The position numbers and the translations under genes were made by a program. From assembly GCA_012269985.1 (NCBI GenBank), contig JAAXJF010000011.1, positions 42,006 to 106,005 of the forward strand: a DNA stretch of 64,000 nt. Reading direction: 5' to 3'. The notes beneath the pieces are model-generated. The model saw only the letters and a list, made by a program, of their open reading frames with translations, had not been told where the DNA came from and did no database searches. Below, piece by piece: positions 36,778-46,418 of this stretch; position 1 is the stretch's first letter; every line of letters starts with the position of its first letter. The stretch comes from Acidimicrobiaceae bacterium. GTDB taxonomy: Bacteria; Actinomycetota; Acidimicrobiia; Acidimicrobiales; Ilumatobacteraceae.

Positions 36778-37412
36778 AACGTGGCGGCGTCGATCTCGGT
36801 GAGTGACGAAACGATGCGAACTCCGTCGATGTGCTCAAGCGGTTTCATATTCGGCACGCCGATGACTTGGCATCCAGCTGCGTGAGCGGATGCCACCCCT
36901 GTCGGAGAGTCTTCGATAGCGACACATGTCGAGGGCTCAACATTGAGAAGGGAAGCTGCTCGCAGATATGGCTCAGGGTGCGGTTTGCCGTGCGCCACTT
37001 CATCACCAAACACCGTCACCTCAAACGATGGTCGAGGAAGCTGTTCGAGGACAGCTTCGGCGAAGCGTCGCCACGACATGGTGACAAGCGCACAAGGAAT
37101 ACCGAGGGAGTGAAGTTCGTCGAGAAGTTCTCGCGCTCCCGGTCGCCATGGCAGACGCTGCCGACATGAGGGGATGACAGCATCGAGCAGGTGCTCAACA
37201 ACGTCTCTCGGTGCAAGGTCGACGCCCCCGTGCTCAATGATGTAGGCGGCCGTGTCAAGAAGGTCAAAACCCACCACTGCATGGGCGTGCTCTTCTGACC
37301 AGGTGTTTCCAAATGAGTCGACGAGCTGATGCTCAGCAGCGAACCAATACGGCTCGGTATCAACGAGTGTCCCGTCCATATCCCACAGCACTGCTGCGGG
37401 AACGTTTGACAT
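36765..37412 (-). CDS. HAD hydrolase, beta-phosphoglucomutase-like
   Basis: A 215-residue HAD-IA phosphatase. Motif I is WDMDGTLVDTEPYWF at residue ~10, motif II is ALVTMSWRR, motif III has HGKPHPEPY, and motif IV is IEDSPTGVASAHAAG. The helical cap between motifs I and II places it in the beta-PGM/phosphatase group. Substrate unknown. Overlaps the GH18 start by 13 bases. Confidence 0.85.
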   Translation of the reverse strand: MSNVPAAVLWDMDGTLVDTEPYWFAAEHQLVDSFGNTWSEEHAHAVVGFDLLDTAAYIIEHGGVDLAPRDVVEHLLDAVIPSCRQRLPWRPGARELLDELHSLGIPCALVTMSWRRFAEAVLEQLPRPSFEVTVFGDEVAHGKPHPEPYLRAASLLNVEPSTCVAIEDSPTGVASAHAAGCQVIGVPNMKPLEHIDGVRIVSSLTEIDAATLWTT

Positions 37413-37420
37413 CGTCTTCG

Positions 37421-37822
37421 TTACTCTTGGACGAGTTCGATCAGGGTTCCGAAACTGCCTTTCGGATGCATGAAGGCAACGGTGGTACCACGACTACCAG
37501 GTCGGGGCGCTGAGTCGATTGGCGTTGCCCCGGCGGCAACCATTGCCTCAAGAGCAGCAGCGCAATCGCTCACCCGGTACCCGATGTGGTGAAGACCCTC
37601 GCCACGCTTTTCGATCGCCTTCGCAACGGGTGAATCGTCTCGCGTGGGAGTCAGTAATTGCACGTAGCTTTCAGCAATCTTCAGCAACGCTTCCTCAACA
37701 CCGTCAGATTCAACGATCTCACGATGGTCGACGGTGGCACCAAATGCCCGCTCGTAGTAGTCGATTGCCGCCTCAAGATCTCGAACGGCGATGGCAACGT
37801 GGTCAATTTCTGTAAGCAACAT
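37421..37822 (-). CDS. mce: Methylmalonyl-CoA/ethylmalonyl-CoA epimerase
   Basis: A 133-residue vicinal-oxygen-chelate protein that interconverts (R) and (S) isomers of 2-methyl- or ethylmalonyl-CoA. Metal ligands are visible: IDHVAIAVRDLE (His), GLHHIGYRV (His) and TLIELVQE (Glu). In the ethylmalonyl-CoA pathway the same enzyme serves both substrates. It is 21 bases downstream of ccr, the preceding step, in the same direction, which strongly supports that role. Confidence 0.92.
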   Translation of the reverse strand: MLLTEIDHVAIAVRDLEAAIDYYERAFGATVDHREIVESDGVEEALLKIAESYVQLLTPTRDDSPVAKAIEKRGEGLHHIGYRVSDCAAALEAMVAAGATPIDSAPRPGSRGTTVAFMHPKGSFGTLIELVQE

Positions 37823-37843
37823 ATGAACAGTTTGCCTGAGAAG

Positions 37844-39205
37844 TCAGCCGGCGTGACGCCTGAAGGTCGTGATCTTGTGTTCTCCGATGCGATCACGCTT
37901 CTCAGGATCGTCGATTCCGAGGCCCTCCGAAGGGGCGAGGCAGAGCACTCCGGCCTTCCCTTCGATCTCATTTCGATGGACCGCGCGAGCTGCTTCGCCG
38001 GTTTCATCAAGGGTGTACACCTTGCTCAACAGCGGTTGGATGCGGCCTTGGTCGATGAGGCGGTTCGCAGCCCATGATTCGGCGTAATTGGCGAAGTGAG
38101 ACGACATGAGCTGCTTCAACTTCATCCAGAAGTGGCGGTTATCAAACTCGACCATGTAGCCCGATGTTGCTGCACATGTGACCACCGTTCCTCCACGTCG
38201 AACGGCAAAGATTGAGGCACCCATCGTTGAGCGCCCAGGGTGTTCGAAGACGATGTCAGGGTCTTCGCCGATGAGTTCGCGGATCTTTCCACCGAACCGG
38301 CGCCATTCCGACTCATCTTGATTGTGATCGTCTTTCCAGAACGAATACCCCTCAGCGCGACGGTCGATGACGGCTTCACAGCCAAGGTCGTTGAGCAGTG
38401 CTGCCCGCTCAGGTGATGAGACCACGCCGATAGGTGTTCCGCCGCCATTCAAAACGTATTGCACGCCGTAACCGCCGATACCACCGGTTGCGCCCCAGAT
38501 CAGCACCGAATCGCCTTGCTTCATTCGAGCGCCGTTGTCGCTCACCAGCATGCGGTAACTCGTTGAATTGCAGAGCCCGTTGACTGCAGCCTCTTCCCAT
38601 GTCAGGTGGGTGGGCTTTGGCATCAACTGATTGGCTTTGACCACCGAGATATCGGCGAGGCCACCAAAGTTGGTCTCGAATCCCCAGATGCGTTGGTTGG
38701 TTGCGAGCATCGAGTCATCGTGCGCCGTGGGGTCTTGGTCGTCGACGTGGTTGCAGTGGACGGTCACTCGGTCTCCGGGCTTCCAGTTACGAACCGCGGA
38801 CCCAACGCGAAGGACGACAGCGGAGGCGTCAGAACCAATGATGTGCTCGTCGCGCTTATGTCGGGATGCCCACTCAGATTCGCGAGCGAGACGGTCGAGA
38901 AAGCCGAATGTGGGAAGCGGCTCAAAAATGGATGTCCACACCGTGTTGAAGTTGATCGATGAGGCCATGACGGCGATGTACACCTCGTCAGGCGCGAGTT
39001 CAGGCATGGCAACTTCGCCGATGTGAAGAGATTCTCGAGGGTCCTTATCTTCCGAAGCAAGGCCTTCGAACATCCCGACGTCATCGCGTTTCACGAATGC
39101 TGCTCGATATGACTCTGGAAGGGGGAGCGCCGCAATGTCGTCGCCGGACGCGCCTTCGAGAATGGCCTGCTGGATGGCGAGGGATTCAGAATTGGGGGTT
39201 GACAT
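37844..39205 (-). CDS. ccr: Crotonyl-CoA carboxylase/reductase
   Basis: A 453-residue medium-chain reductase that converts crotonyl-CoA, CO2 and NADPH to ethylmalonyl-CoA. Segments typical of Ccr: ASSINFNTVWTSIFEPLPTF, KRDEHIIGSDASAVVLR, the NADPH site LIWGATGGIGGYGVQY, and FEHPGRSTMGASIFAVRRGG. It is the marker enzyme of the ethylmalonyl-CoA pathway and also supplies extender units in some actinobacteria. Neighbours mce (downstream) and thiolase (divergent) and ecm at 51892 favour the assimilatory pathway. The upstream gap holds a perfect palindrome. Confidence 0.95.
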   Translation of the reverse strand: MSTPNSESLAIQQAILEGASGDDIAALPLPESYRAAFVKRDDVGMFEGLASEDKDPRESLHIGEVAMPELAPDEVYIAVMASSINFNTVWTSIFEPLPTFGFLDRLARESEWASRHKRDEHIIGSDASAVVLRVGSAVRNWKPGDRVTVHCNHVDDQDPTAHDDSMLATNQRIWGFETNFGGLADISVVKANQLMPKPTHLTWEEAAVNGLCNSTSYRMLVSDNGARMKQGDSVLIWGATGGIGGYGVQYVLNGGGTPIGVVSSPERAALLNDLGCEAVIDRRAEGYSFWKDDHNQDESEWRRFGGKIRELIGEDPDIVFEHPGRSTMGASIFAVRRGGTVVTCAATSGYMVEFDNRHFWMKLKQLMSSHFANYAESWAANRLIDQGRIQPLLSKVYTLDETGEAARAVHRNEIEGKAGVLCLAPSEGLGIDDPEKRDRIGEHKITTFRRHAG

Positions 39206-39214
39206 ATCGGAAAC

Positions 39215-39228
39215 TTACCCGCGGGTAA
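39215..39228. promoter_or_regulatory. Perfect 14-bp palindrome between ccr and thiolase
   Basis: TTACCCGCGGGTAA reads the same on both strands. It lies in the 67-base divergent gap, 10 bases from the ccr start and 45 bases from the thiolase start. Perfect dyads of this size and composition are typical operators of TetR- or GntR-family regulators, so both genes may share one repressor. The regulator is not in the immediate vicinity. Confidence 0.6.
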
Positions 39229-39272
39229 CTCCACCTTCCAAAGTGGACGAGGCGCGCAGTACGGTTTGCGGC

Positions 39273-40451
39273 ATGACCTCTTCACACATCGTTGCAGGAG
39301 CACGCACACCAATCGGCAAAATGAGCGGTGCGTTCTCGACAATGTCGGCTGCCCAACTCGGCTCAGTGGCGATTGCTGGTGCGTTAGAACGAGCGGGAGT
39401 CGACCCGGCTGAAGTTGACCACGTTGTGATGGGTCAGGTGTTGATGGCAGGTCAAGGCCAGGTGCCGGCGCGCCAAGCGGCGGCGGGCGCAGGAATCCCC
39501 ATGGGTGTGCCATCGGTCAACGTGAACAAGGTGTGCCTCTCTGGACTTAACGCCATCTACCTGGCCCACCAGATGATTATGAGCGGCGACGCCGACATTG
39601 TGGTTGCGGGCGGTATGGAATCGATGACGAATGCTCCGCACCTCCTCGCAGGAGCTCGAGGCGGATATCGCTACGGCAACACCGAACTTGAGGACGCAAT
39701 CATCAAAGACGGTCTGTGGTGTGCATTTGATGCGTGTTTGATGGGTACCGGAACCGAGCAATATGCAGACGGTTCAATTGCTCGAGCCGAACAAGATCGA
39801 ATTGCTGCTGAGTCACATGAACGAGCAGCGGACGCAACGAAGAACGGTCGACTCGCCGATGAAATTATTCCGGTTGAAGTGCCTCAGCGACGAGGGGACG
39901 CGATCACCGTTTCAGAAGATGAGGGAATTAGGGCCGACACCACCGAGCAAAGTTTGGCCGGGCTCCGTGGAGCATTCGGAGGAGAAGGCACAGTCACCGC
40001 CGGTAACGCCTCTCAGATTTCCGATGGAGCATCAGCAGTGGTGATGATGTCACCGCGCGCCGCAGCCGATCGGGGGGTGGAGTCACTTGCAGAGTATGTC
40101 TCGTACGGAATGGTGGCAGGCCCCGACAACCCCTCGCTCCTCCTTCAGCCGGCGAATGCGATTAGAGCAGCTCTTGCGAAGACCGATCTTTCTCTTGATG
40201 ACATTTCGTTGTTCGAGTTAAACGAAGCGTTTGCTGCCGTCGGCATTGCGTCGATGAACGATCTCGGAGTGAGCGATGAGATCGTGAACGTCAACGGCGG
40301 AGCAATTGCCGTGGGTCACCCGATCGGCATGAGTGGTAATCGACTTGCCTTGACCCTCGCCCACGAACTTCGTCGGCGAGGTGGAGGGTATGGAGCGGCC
40401 GCACTCTGTGGTGGTGGTGGCCAGGGCGACGCGCTCATCATCAAAGTCTGA
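39273..40451 (+). CDS. Acetyl-CoA acetyltransferase (thiolase II)
   Basis: A 392-residue thiolase. The acylated Cys is in NKVCLSGLNAIYLAH (about residue 88), the His base in GHPIGMSGNRL, and the second Cys in ALCGGGGQGDA. Biosynthetic-type thiolases condense two acetyl-CoA to acetoacetyl-CoA, the entry into the ethylmalonyl-CoA pathway and polyhydroxybutyrate. Start ATG 39273 (MTSSHIVAGARTPIG). It is divergent from ccr across the palindrome. Degradative activity cannot be excluded. Confidence 0.92.
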   Translation: MTSSHIVAGARTPIGKMSGAFSTMSAAQLGSVAIAGALERAGVDPAEVDHVVMGQVLMAGQGQVPARQAAAGAGIPMGVPSVNVNKVCLSGLNAIYLAHQMIMSGDADIVVAGGMESMTNAPHLLAGARGGYRYGNTELEDAIIKDGLWCAFDACLMGTGTEQYADGSIARAEQDRIAAESHERAADATKNGRLADEIIPVEVPQRRGDAITVSEDEGIRADTTEQSLAGLRGAFGGEGTVTAGNASQISDGASAVVMMSPRAAADRGVESLAEYVSYGMVAGPDNPSLLLQPANAIRAALAKTDLSLDDISLFELNEAFAAVGIASMNDLGVSDEIVNVNGGAIAVGHPIGMSGNRLALTLAHELRRRGGGYGAAALCGGGGQGDALIIKV

Positions 40452-40500
40452 CGAGACGTAAGGCCCTCGCTTCAGAAAGCCGATCGGTTCTTTTGCCGCG

Positions 40501-41115
40501 CTAGTTCGATTCGGTAATGCGGGTGCGGCCTTCGAATGCTCGCCCCAAGGTGAGTTCGTCGGCGTATTCAAGATCTCCGCCGACGGGGAGACCACTTGCA
40601 AGTCGAGACACGGTGATGCCGAGCGGTGACAGCATGCGAGCGAGGTACATGGCGGTGACCTCTCCCTCGGTATTCGGGTTTGTACAGATAACGACCTCTG
40701 TGACCTGCTCGGGGCCAAGCCGTGCGAGAAGTTCCCGAATCTTGAGCTGGTCTGGCCCAATGCCCTCAAGAGGATTCATCGCGCCGAGGAGCACGTGGTA
40801 TCGACCTTTGAATTCGCCTGTTCGTTCAATCGCAATGATGTCGCGGGATTCTTCGACGACGCACAGGGTCGTGCCGTCGCGTCGCTCATCGGTACAGATG
40901 GGGCATAGCGACGACTCCGCAACATTGAAGCAGCGCTCGCAGAACTGCACTCGCGCCTTTGCCTCGCGGATGGCGTCAGCCAGTCGATACGCATCAACCT
41001 CAGGAATTTTGAGCAGGTGAAATGCGATGCGTTGTGCAGACTTTGGCCCGATGCCCGGTAGGCGACCCAGTTCATCGATAAGGGTTTGCACCGGAGGTGT
41101 ATGAACTGCAGCCAT
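40501..41115 (-). CDS. recR: Recombination protein RecR
   Basis: A 204-residue RecR that works with RecO and RecF in gap repair. The HhH start is [20 protein letters not shown], the zinc finger is [16 protein letters not shown], and the Toprim part includes [14 protein letters not shown]. It follows dnaX by 9 bases, a common arrangement, although the ybaB gene often found between them is missing here. Confidence 0.96.
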   Translation of the reverse strand: MAAVHTPPVQTLIDELGRLPGIGPKSAQRIAFHLLKIPEVDAYRLADAIREAKARVQFCERCFNVAESSLCPICTDERRDGTTLCVVEESRDIIAIERTGEFKGRYHVLLGAMNPLEGIGPDQLKIRELLARLGPEQVTEVVICTNPNTEGEVTAMYLARMLSPLGITVSRLASGLPVGGDLEYADELTLGRAFEGRTRITESN

Positions 41116-41124
41116 CGTCAGTCG

Positions 41125-42900
41125 TCAGTCGTCAGTCGTTGTGATGAGTCGGGTGCCGGGAAAGATGTCAGCGATCTCTTCCTCGGGGCTCCGCTGCAGT
41201 GTGGTTGGTGCGTCGACGATGTCGTTCGGGTCGATCGGTTCTTCGACGATCTCGGTCGTGCTCGGTGATTGGGTAACCACAGTTGAACCTTCAACGTTGA
41301 GCGAGAGTTCGACGACGACGCCAAGCGATTGTGCAAGTTGCTGCTGGACGGCATCTCGATGAGCCTCACACTTTTGAGCGTGCACCTGACTCGGAAGCAA
41401 CAGTTCTACCGACAATCCATTTGCAGAACTCGAGACCGCACCGACAGATGCCGGAGCGAAGAGTGCCCGAGTCATACCGCTGAGAGATGACCGCACACTG
41501 TCAGACCACATGGTGGCCACCGAGTGCGCGTCATGTTTGGACGAGGTAGTGGCAGGAGACGATTGCTCACGTACTTCGGCTGCTGCCGGCGTTGCGGTTG
41601 TTGCAGGCTGCTGATCGTCTTGTTCCGGCGCAACCGGTGGTGCCGGTTCGGGTGCCGAAGCAGGCGAGTCAGTGGCGACAGTTTCGGCTGCAGGTCGAGG
41701 AATTGAGCCACTCGGGTCAGGCCGCCGGGCACGACCACCGATGATGGCTTTGCCGGTTGAACTACTGCGGGGAGGCTCTTTTGGTTGTGGTGAACCGCCT
41801 TCTGCGACCGTGCGCTCAAGACGTTCAAGTCTGGCGAGCAACGCCGATTGGTCGTCTGCACCGCCATCGCGTGTCAATTGCACAAGTGCGATCTCAAACA
41901 TGATTCGCGGGTCGGGAGCAAAACGCATTTCGACCAGTGCTGAGCCGAGGCGCTCCATCGCCCGAACGATTGACGCCGTGCCAAGCTCTTGAGCAGTCGC
42001 GGCAAGATCATCGAGACGATCGTGACGTATCGAGACCATTTCAGGAGACATCACCGACAAGAACAGATCTCTCAGGTGGCGCAAGAGTTCTTCGCACAGC
42101 GTGCGAGGATCGTGCCCATTTGAGATGGCGTGGGCGGTTGCACTGAGCGCAATGCCGGTATCCGCGTCGACGAGACTGCGAATGAACTCCGATAGATCAA
42201 CAGAGTCGTCGACGTCACTGCCGCCCGCCGCAAGAAGCTCAAGTGCCGACAACGTGTCGCGCGCTGAACCCCCACCTTTTGCGAGCGCCGCATCAATGAT
42301 GTGGTCATCAAGAGCGAAACCGGCATCTTCCGCAACCCACTTGATGTGTTCAGCGAGGGTGTCGCTGGGAAGAAGGTGAAATTGGAGATGCTGAGTTCGA
42401 GACCGAATGGTGTCTTTCAGCTTCTGCGGATCTGTTGTCGCAAGCACGAAAACGACGTGCTCGGGCGGTTCTTCGAGCACCTTCAGCAACGCAGCTGACG
42501 CCCCGGCGCTCAACATATGAACCTCGTCGAGGATGTACACCTTGTGGCGGCCAGGTGTACCTAGCGACACTTTGTCGATAAGGCTTCGAATGTCTTCCAC
42601 AGAGTTGTTCGAAGCTGCGTCGAGTTCAAAAACGTCGTAACTGTTGCCCTGCTCGACCGCAACACACGAATCACATTCGCAGCACGGTTCCCCATCTGAA
42701 GGGTTTGTGCAGTTCAGCACTTTGGCGAGTATTCGAGCGGTCGTGGTCTTACCGGTTCCACGCGGCCCCGAGAACAAATACGCCTGACCTTCCCTTCCAG
42801 CCTTCACCGCCTCTCTGAGCGCGCGCACGATGTGTTCTTGGCCGCGCAACTCATCGAAGCGTCGAGGCCGATATCGGCGGTAGAGCGACTGTGTAGCCAT
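41125..42900 (-). CDS. dnaX: DNA polymerase III subunits gamma/tau
   Basis: A 591-residue clamp-loader subunit. The AAA+ domain begins YRRYRPRRFDELRGQEHIVRA with Walker A SGPRGTGKTTTAR, a four-Cys zinc module (CTNPSDGEPCCECDSC) and Walker B/sensor DEVHMLSAGA. After residue ~370 comes a Pro/Ala-rich linker and a short tau-type tail. ATG 42900 (MATQSLY) is used; a GTG 12 bases earlier is possible. Divergent from copCD. Confidence 0.95.
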   Translation of the reverse strand: MATQSLYRRYRPRRFDELRGQEHIVRALREAVKAGREGQAYLFSGPRGTGKTTTARILAKVLNCTNPSDGEPCCECDSCVAVEQGNSYDVFELDAASNNSVEDIRSLIDKVSLGTPGRHKVYILDEVHMLSAGASAALLKVLEEPPEHVVFVLATTDPQKLKDTIRSRTQHLQFHLLPSDTLAEHIKWVAEDAGFALDDHIIDAALAKGGGSARDTLSALELLAAGGSDVDDSVDLSEFIRSLVDADTGIALSATAHAISNGHDPRTLCEELLRHLRDLFLSVMSPEMVSIRHDRLDDLAATAQELGTASIVRAMERLGSALVEMRFAPDPRIMFEIALVQLTRDGGADDQSALLARLERLERTVAEGGSPQPKEPPRSSSTGKAIIGGRARRPDPSGSIPRPAAETVATDSPASAPEPAPPVAPEQDDQQPATTATPAAAEVREQSSPATTSSKHDAHSVATMWSDSVRSSLSGMTRALFAPASVGAVSSSANGLSVELLLPSQVHAQKCEAHRDAVQQQLAQSLGVVVELSLNVEGSTVVTQSPSTTEIVEEPIDPNDIVDAPTTLQRSPEEEIADIFPGTRLITTTDD

Positions 42901-42964
42901 GTGAGGCCACACTACCCGCAGGGGATGACAGCGGTAAGAGAGGTGCGATGACTACCGTTGAGAC

Positions 42965-44857
42965 GTGGACTTCGCTCGTCATCGCTCCGCGGATTCGCGT
43001 GGGCTCTTACGAAGAGCTTTTGCGCTCATTGGCGTGGCGGTCGCCATCGTTGCGGCACTGCCCATGGCTGCACAGGCGCAATCGAGCGACAACTCGCTTG
43101 CGGGCTCAAGTCCGTCAGATGGTGCGACCCTTGGGACGTCGCCGGCGATCATGACGTTCACATTCCAGCAGCCGGTGGGATCTGACGAGGCGTTCACCGT
43201 CGCCGTTGGTTGCGGCACTCCGGCCCAGCCCCAGAGCACGGGAATTCCGCTGCTCGGAGATGACGATGTCACCTTCACCGTTGAAGTATTGAGCCCGTTT
43301 CCGAAAGGGGCCTGCACGATTACGTGGTTGCTCCGAGATGATCTCGATCAAGCGATCGCAACAGATCTCATTGCGTTCTCCGTGTCTGCTGATACGCCAA
43401 CAGCTTCATCAGATTTGACGGCTTCAACGATTCCTACCGCCGCATCTGGTGCAGCTGCGTCCTCGATAGGTGACGATGTTGAGGCGGTCGGGTCGACGGG
43501 CGGTTCGGTGTGGTTGGGCGGCGTCATCTCGACGTACGGCATCATGATTTTGTTTGGCGCCGTCGCTCTCATTTCGTTTGGTTGGCCCGAGGGACCGCTC
43601 TACGAAATCACTCAACGGTTTACGTTCAAAGTCTGGATGCTTGCCCTCGCCGGTACGTATCTGCACACCGCAGCGTTGACATCGTCATTGACCGGCACGT
43701 CGTTCACCGCGTCACTCAACCCGTTCAGTTTCGCTGACACATTCACCGAGGGTTGGACCGGTGCCGCAGCCATTATCCGGCTGGTCGCGGTCATCGCCTG
43801 CTGGTGGGTGGCCTACCGACCGGAGGCGGTCCTCGACGACGTGTCCCGACCACTTGCGATTGCGGCTCCGACGGTTGCGGTCGTCACGCTGGCGTTTGGT
43901 CGCGTCAGTGGCAATCTCGCTCTCATCGGACTCATCGTGATGATCCTCCACGTGATGGCGGTGGCGATTTGGCTGGGCGGTGTGATCTTTGTCGGTCGAG
44001 CGGTGCTCGCCGGTCCTGGTGAGAACGACCTCGTTCATGCTGTGAGGGCGTATTCACGAGTCTCCGCGCCAGCGATTCTCGTGGTGATCATCTCGGGTGT
44101 CGCAGAAACAATGCGGCTCGACGGCGACGCGCTGTTCACCAGTTCTCACGGACGGGTACTCATTCTCAAACTCTTGGCGGTCGGCGTCATGCTGTTTGTC
44201 GCCGTGAAAGCTCGAGCGATGGTTCGAATGCGGCTCGGACGCGTTGACCAACTCACCCGCCGGAGTGCCATGCGTCTTCGGAGGGTGTTCGCAACCGAAG
44301 CCACGGTCGGCGTCATCGTGTTGATGTTCAGCGGTTGGCTGCTCGCCATCAACCCCCCGAAGGTGTCGCTCATCCCAGAGCGAGAGTACGCACTTGTGGT
44401 GCCTCTCGCTGATGAGGCGGCAGGGTTCAGCGCCGAGGTATCGCTTGATCCTGGGGCAATGGGGCTCAATGCGCTCGAGGTTGAGGTGTTGACAGCGCCC
44501 GCCACCATCGTTGGGCTCCGGCTTGAGTTCGATCCCGAAGTTGGCAGCTACGGCCGAGGAACGATTCAAGATATCCCGCTGACGGGCACGGGTATCGCTC
44601 GACTGAGCGCGGCCGATGGACTTCCGTTCGACGTGACCGGGAACTGGACGGTCACGCTCTCAGCAGTGTTCGAGTCAGGTCTGTCGGCTGTCGTATCAAG
44701 CCCGCTCGCCATTGTTGGTGAAGATGGAGTGGTGCCAACGACGACGACAACTCTCGTGATCGGCACGTCAATCGTGCCTTCTGAGACAACGGTTGTGGAA
44801 ACAACAACGACCGATGTCACGCAGGCGACCACAGCATCTGTGGTCACTGTCGATTAG
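42965..44857 (+). CDS. CopC-CopD fusion, copper-resistance-like membrane protein
   Basis: A 630-residue protein from GTG 42965. A signal peptide (to AAQAQ, about 38) leads into a CopC-like beta domain (SSPSDGATLGTSPAIMTFTF), then a Ser/Thr-rich linker and about eight CopD-type membrane helices (about 185-460), then an exported domain and a Thr-rich tail. Copper uptake or tolerance is the family role. Oddly, the CopC part lacks the usual N-terminal His (mature start QSSDN) and has no His at all; instead it has two Cys (VGCGTP, KGACTI). Copper binding there is doubtful. Confidence 0.82.
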   Translation: MDFARHRSADSRGLLRRAFALIGVAVAIVAALPMAAQAQSSDNSLAGSSPSDGATLGTSPAIMTFTFQQPVGSDEAFTVAVGCGTPAQPQSTGIPLLGDDDVTFTVEVLSPFPKGACTITWLLRDDLDQAIATDLIAFSVSADTPTASSDLTASTIPTAASGAAASSIGDDVEAVGSTGGSVWLGGVISTYGIMILFGAVALISFGWPEGPLYEITQRFTFKVWMLALAGTYLHTAALTSSLTGTSFTASLNPFSFADTFTEGWTGAAAIIRLVAVIACWWVAYRPEAVLDDVSRPLAIAAPTVAVVTLAFGRVSGNLALIGLIVMILHVMAVAIWLGGVIFVGRAVLAGPGENDLVHAVRAYSRVSAPAILVVIISGVAETMRLDGDALFTSSHGRVLILKLLAVGVMLFVAVKARAMVRMRLGRVDQLTRRSAMRLRRVFATEATVGVIVLMFSGWLLAINPPKVSLIPEREYALVVPLADEAAGFSAEVSLDPGAMGLNALEVEVLTAPATIVGLRLEFDPEVGSYGRGTIQDIPLTGTGIARLSAADGLPFDVTGNWTVTLSAVFESGLSAVVSSPLAIVGEDGVVPTTTTTLVIGTSIVPSETTVVETTTTDVTQATTASVVTVD

Positions 44858-44867
44858 CGTCTTCGCT

Positions 44868-46418
44868 GTGTCAACAATGAAAGAACGCCTCGATGACCTC
44901 CTCAACCGTAAGGAGGCCGCCCGCAATGCCGGATCTGAGCGATCGGTTGAGCGTCAGCACGCAAAAGGCAAAATGCTGGCCCGTGAGCGCATCGATTACT
45001 TGCTCGACCCGGGCAGCTTTCACGAGCTCGACATGTTGGCCCGCCACCGCGCCCATGAGTCAGGTCTTGAAGAGCAGCCGTATACCGACGGAGTGATCAC
45101 GGGCTGGGGAACGGTTGATGGCCGAAAAGTGTTCGTTTTCAGCCAAGACTTCACCGTCTTTGGAGGTGCACTCGGCGAGGTGTTTGCAGAAAAGATTCAC
45201 AAGGTGATGGACCTTGCCTTATCAACCGGTGCTCCAATGATCGGTCTGAATGACGGAGCGGGTGCCCGAATTCAAGAGGGTGTGGTCAGCCTTGCGTCAT
45301 ATGGAGGCATCTTCCGCCGAAACGTCATGTCGTCGGGCGTCGTCCCCCAGATTTCCGTCATCCTCGGCCCGTGCGCAGGTGGTGCGGTGTACTCGCCAGC
45401 GATGACCGACTTCATCTTCATGGTTCGCGAATCATCACACATGTTCATCACCGGACCAGATGTGGTGAAGACGGTGACGGGTGAGGATGTCACCCTTGAA
45501 GCACTCGGTGGGGCGATGGCTCACGCCTCCAAATCTGGCGTTGCCACCTTCGTCACCGACGACGAGAAATCATGTCTCGACGAAGTTCGCTATTTGCTGT
45601 CGTTGCTCCCACAGAACAACCTTGAAAATCCGCCGGCGATTGAGTCGACAGATGATCCTGAACGCCTGTGCCCAGAACTCGACTCGATCCTCCCTGACAG
45701 TCCGAGCATGCCCTATGACATGGCACAGGTCATCGCATCGGTCGTCGACGACGGCGAATTCATGGAGTACTTCCCGCACTGGGCGAAATCGATCATCTGT
45801 GGTTTTGCTCGTGTCGACGGCAAGACGGTCGGCATTGTTGGCAACCAGCCGATGGTGTTCGCCGGCGTGCTTGACATTGAGTCATCAGAGAAAGCGGCAC
45901 GATTCGTGCGCACATGCGACGCGTTCAACATCCCGCTACTCGTCTTTGTCGATGTGCCCGGGTTCCTCCCCGGTGTCGACCAAGAGCATGAAGGCATTAT
46001 TCGCCACGGCGCCAAGTTGCTATATGCGTTCTGCGAAGCGACCGTTCCTCGTATCCAGATCATTACCCGTAAGGCGTACGGCGGAGCGTATGTCGTGATG
46101 AACTCCAAGTCAGTTGGTGCTGACCTTGCGTTTGCATGGCCTTCAGCCGAGCTTGCGGTGATGGGTCCGCAGGGAGCGGTCGAGATCATTTATCGGCGCG
46201 AACTTCAACAAGCTCAAGACCCCGTTGCCCGCCGGGCCGAACTTGTCGAGCAGTACACCGAGCGATACGCAAACCCGTACGCCGCCGCTGAACGTGGTTT
46301 CGTCGACGATGTCATCACACCGTCAGAAACTCGCCAGAAGGTTGTTGCGGCTCTACGGGTGCTGGAGTCGAAGCGCGAAGACTTGCCGCAGCGCAAACAT
46401 GGGAACGTGCCGTTATGA
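44868..46418 (+). CDS. pccB: Propionyl-CoA carboxylase beta subunit (carboxyltransferase)
   Basis: About 516 residues of a biotin-dependent carboxyltransferase. Typical blocks: ERIDYLLDPGSFHELD, SQDFTVFGGALGEVFAEKI, GLNDGAGARIQEGV, FVDVPGFLPGVDQEHEGIIRHGAKLLYAF-type core (seen around 45950-46030) and the end motif AVMGPQGAVEIIYRREL. The biotin carboxylase alpha subunit is not in the window. Start GTG 44868 or ATG 44877. It overlaps the epsilon subunit by 4 bases. Converts propionyl-CoA to methylmalonyl-CoA, a late step of the ethylmalonyl-CoA pathway; acetyl-CoA specificity is also possible. Confidence 0.92.
   Translation: MSTMKERLDDLLNRKEAARNAGSERSVERQHAKGKMLARERIDYLLDPGSFHELDMLARHRAHESGLEEQPYTDGVITGWGTVDGRKVFVFSQDFTVFGGALGEVFAEKIHKVMDLALSTGAPMIGLNDGAGARIQEGVVSLASYGGIFRRNVMSSGVVPQISVILGPCAGGAVYSPAMTDFIFMVRESSHMFITGPDVVKTVTGEDVTLEALGGAMAHASKSGVATFVTDDEKSCLDEVRYLLSLLPQNNLENPPAIESTDDPERLCPELDSILPDSPSMPYDMAQVIASVVDDGEFMEYFPHWAKSIICGFARVDGKTVGIVGNQPMVFAGVLDIESSEKAARFVRTCDAFNIPLLVFVDVPGFLPGVDQEHEGIIRHGAKLLYAFCEATVPRIQIITRKAYGGAYVVMNSKSVGADLAFAWPSAELAVMGPQGAVEIIYRRELQQAQDPVARRAELVEQYTERYANPYAAAERGFVDDVITPSETRQKVVAALRVLESKREDLPQRKHGNVPL

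Noticed and set aside
41116..41139. Three tandem CGTCAGT heptamers at the dnaX-recR junction
   Set aside because: Too short for a regulatory array; they partly encode the dnaX tail and the recR start and may be replication slippage.
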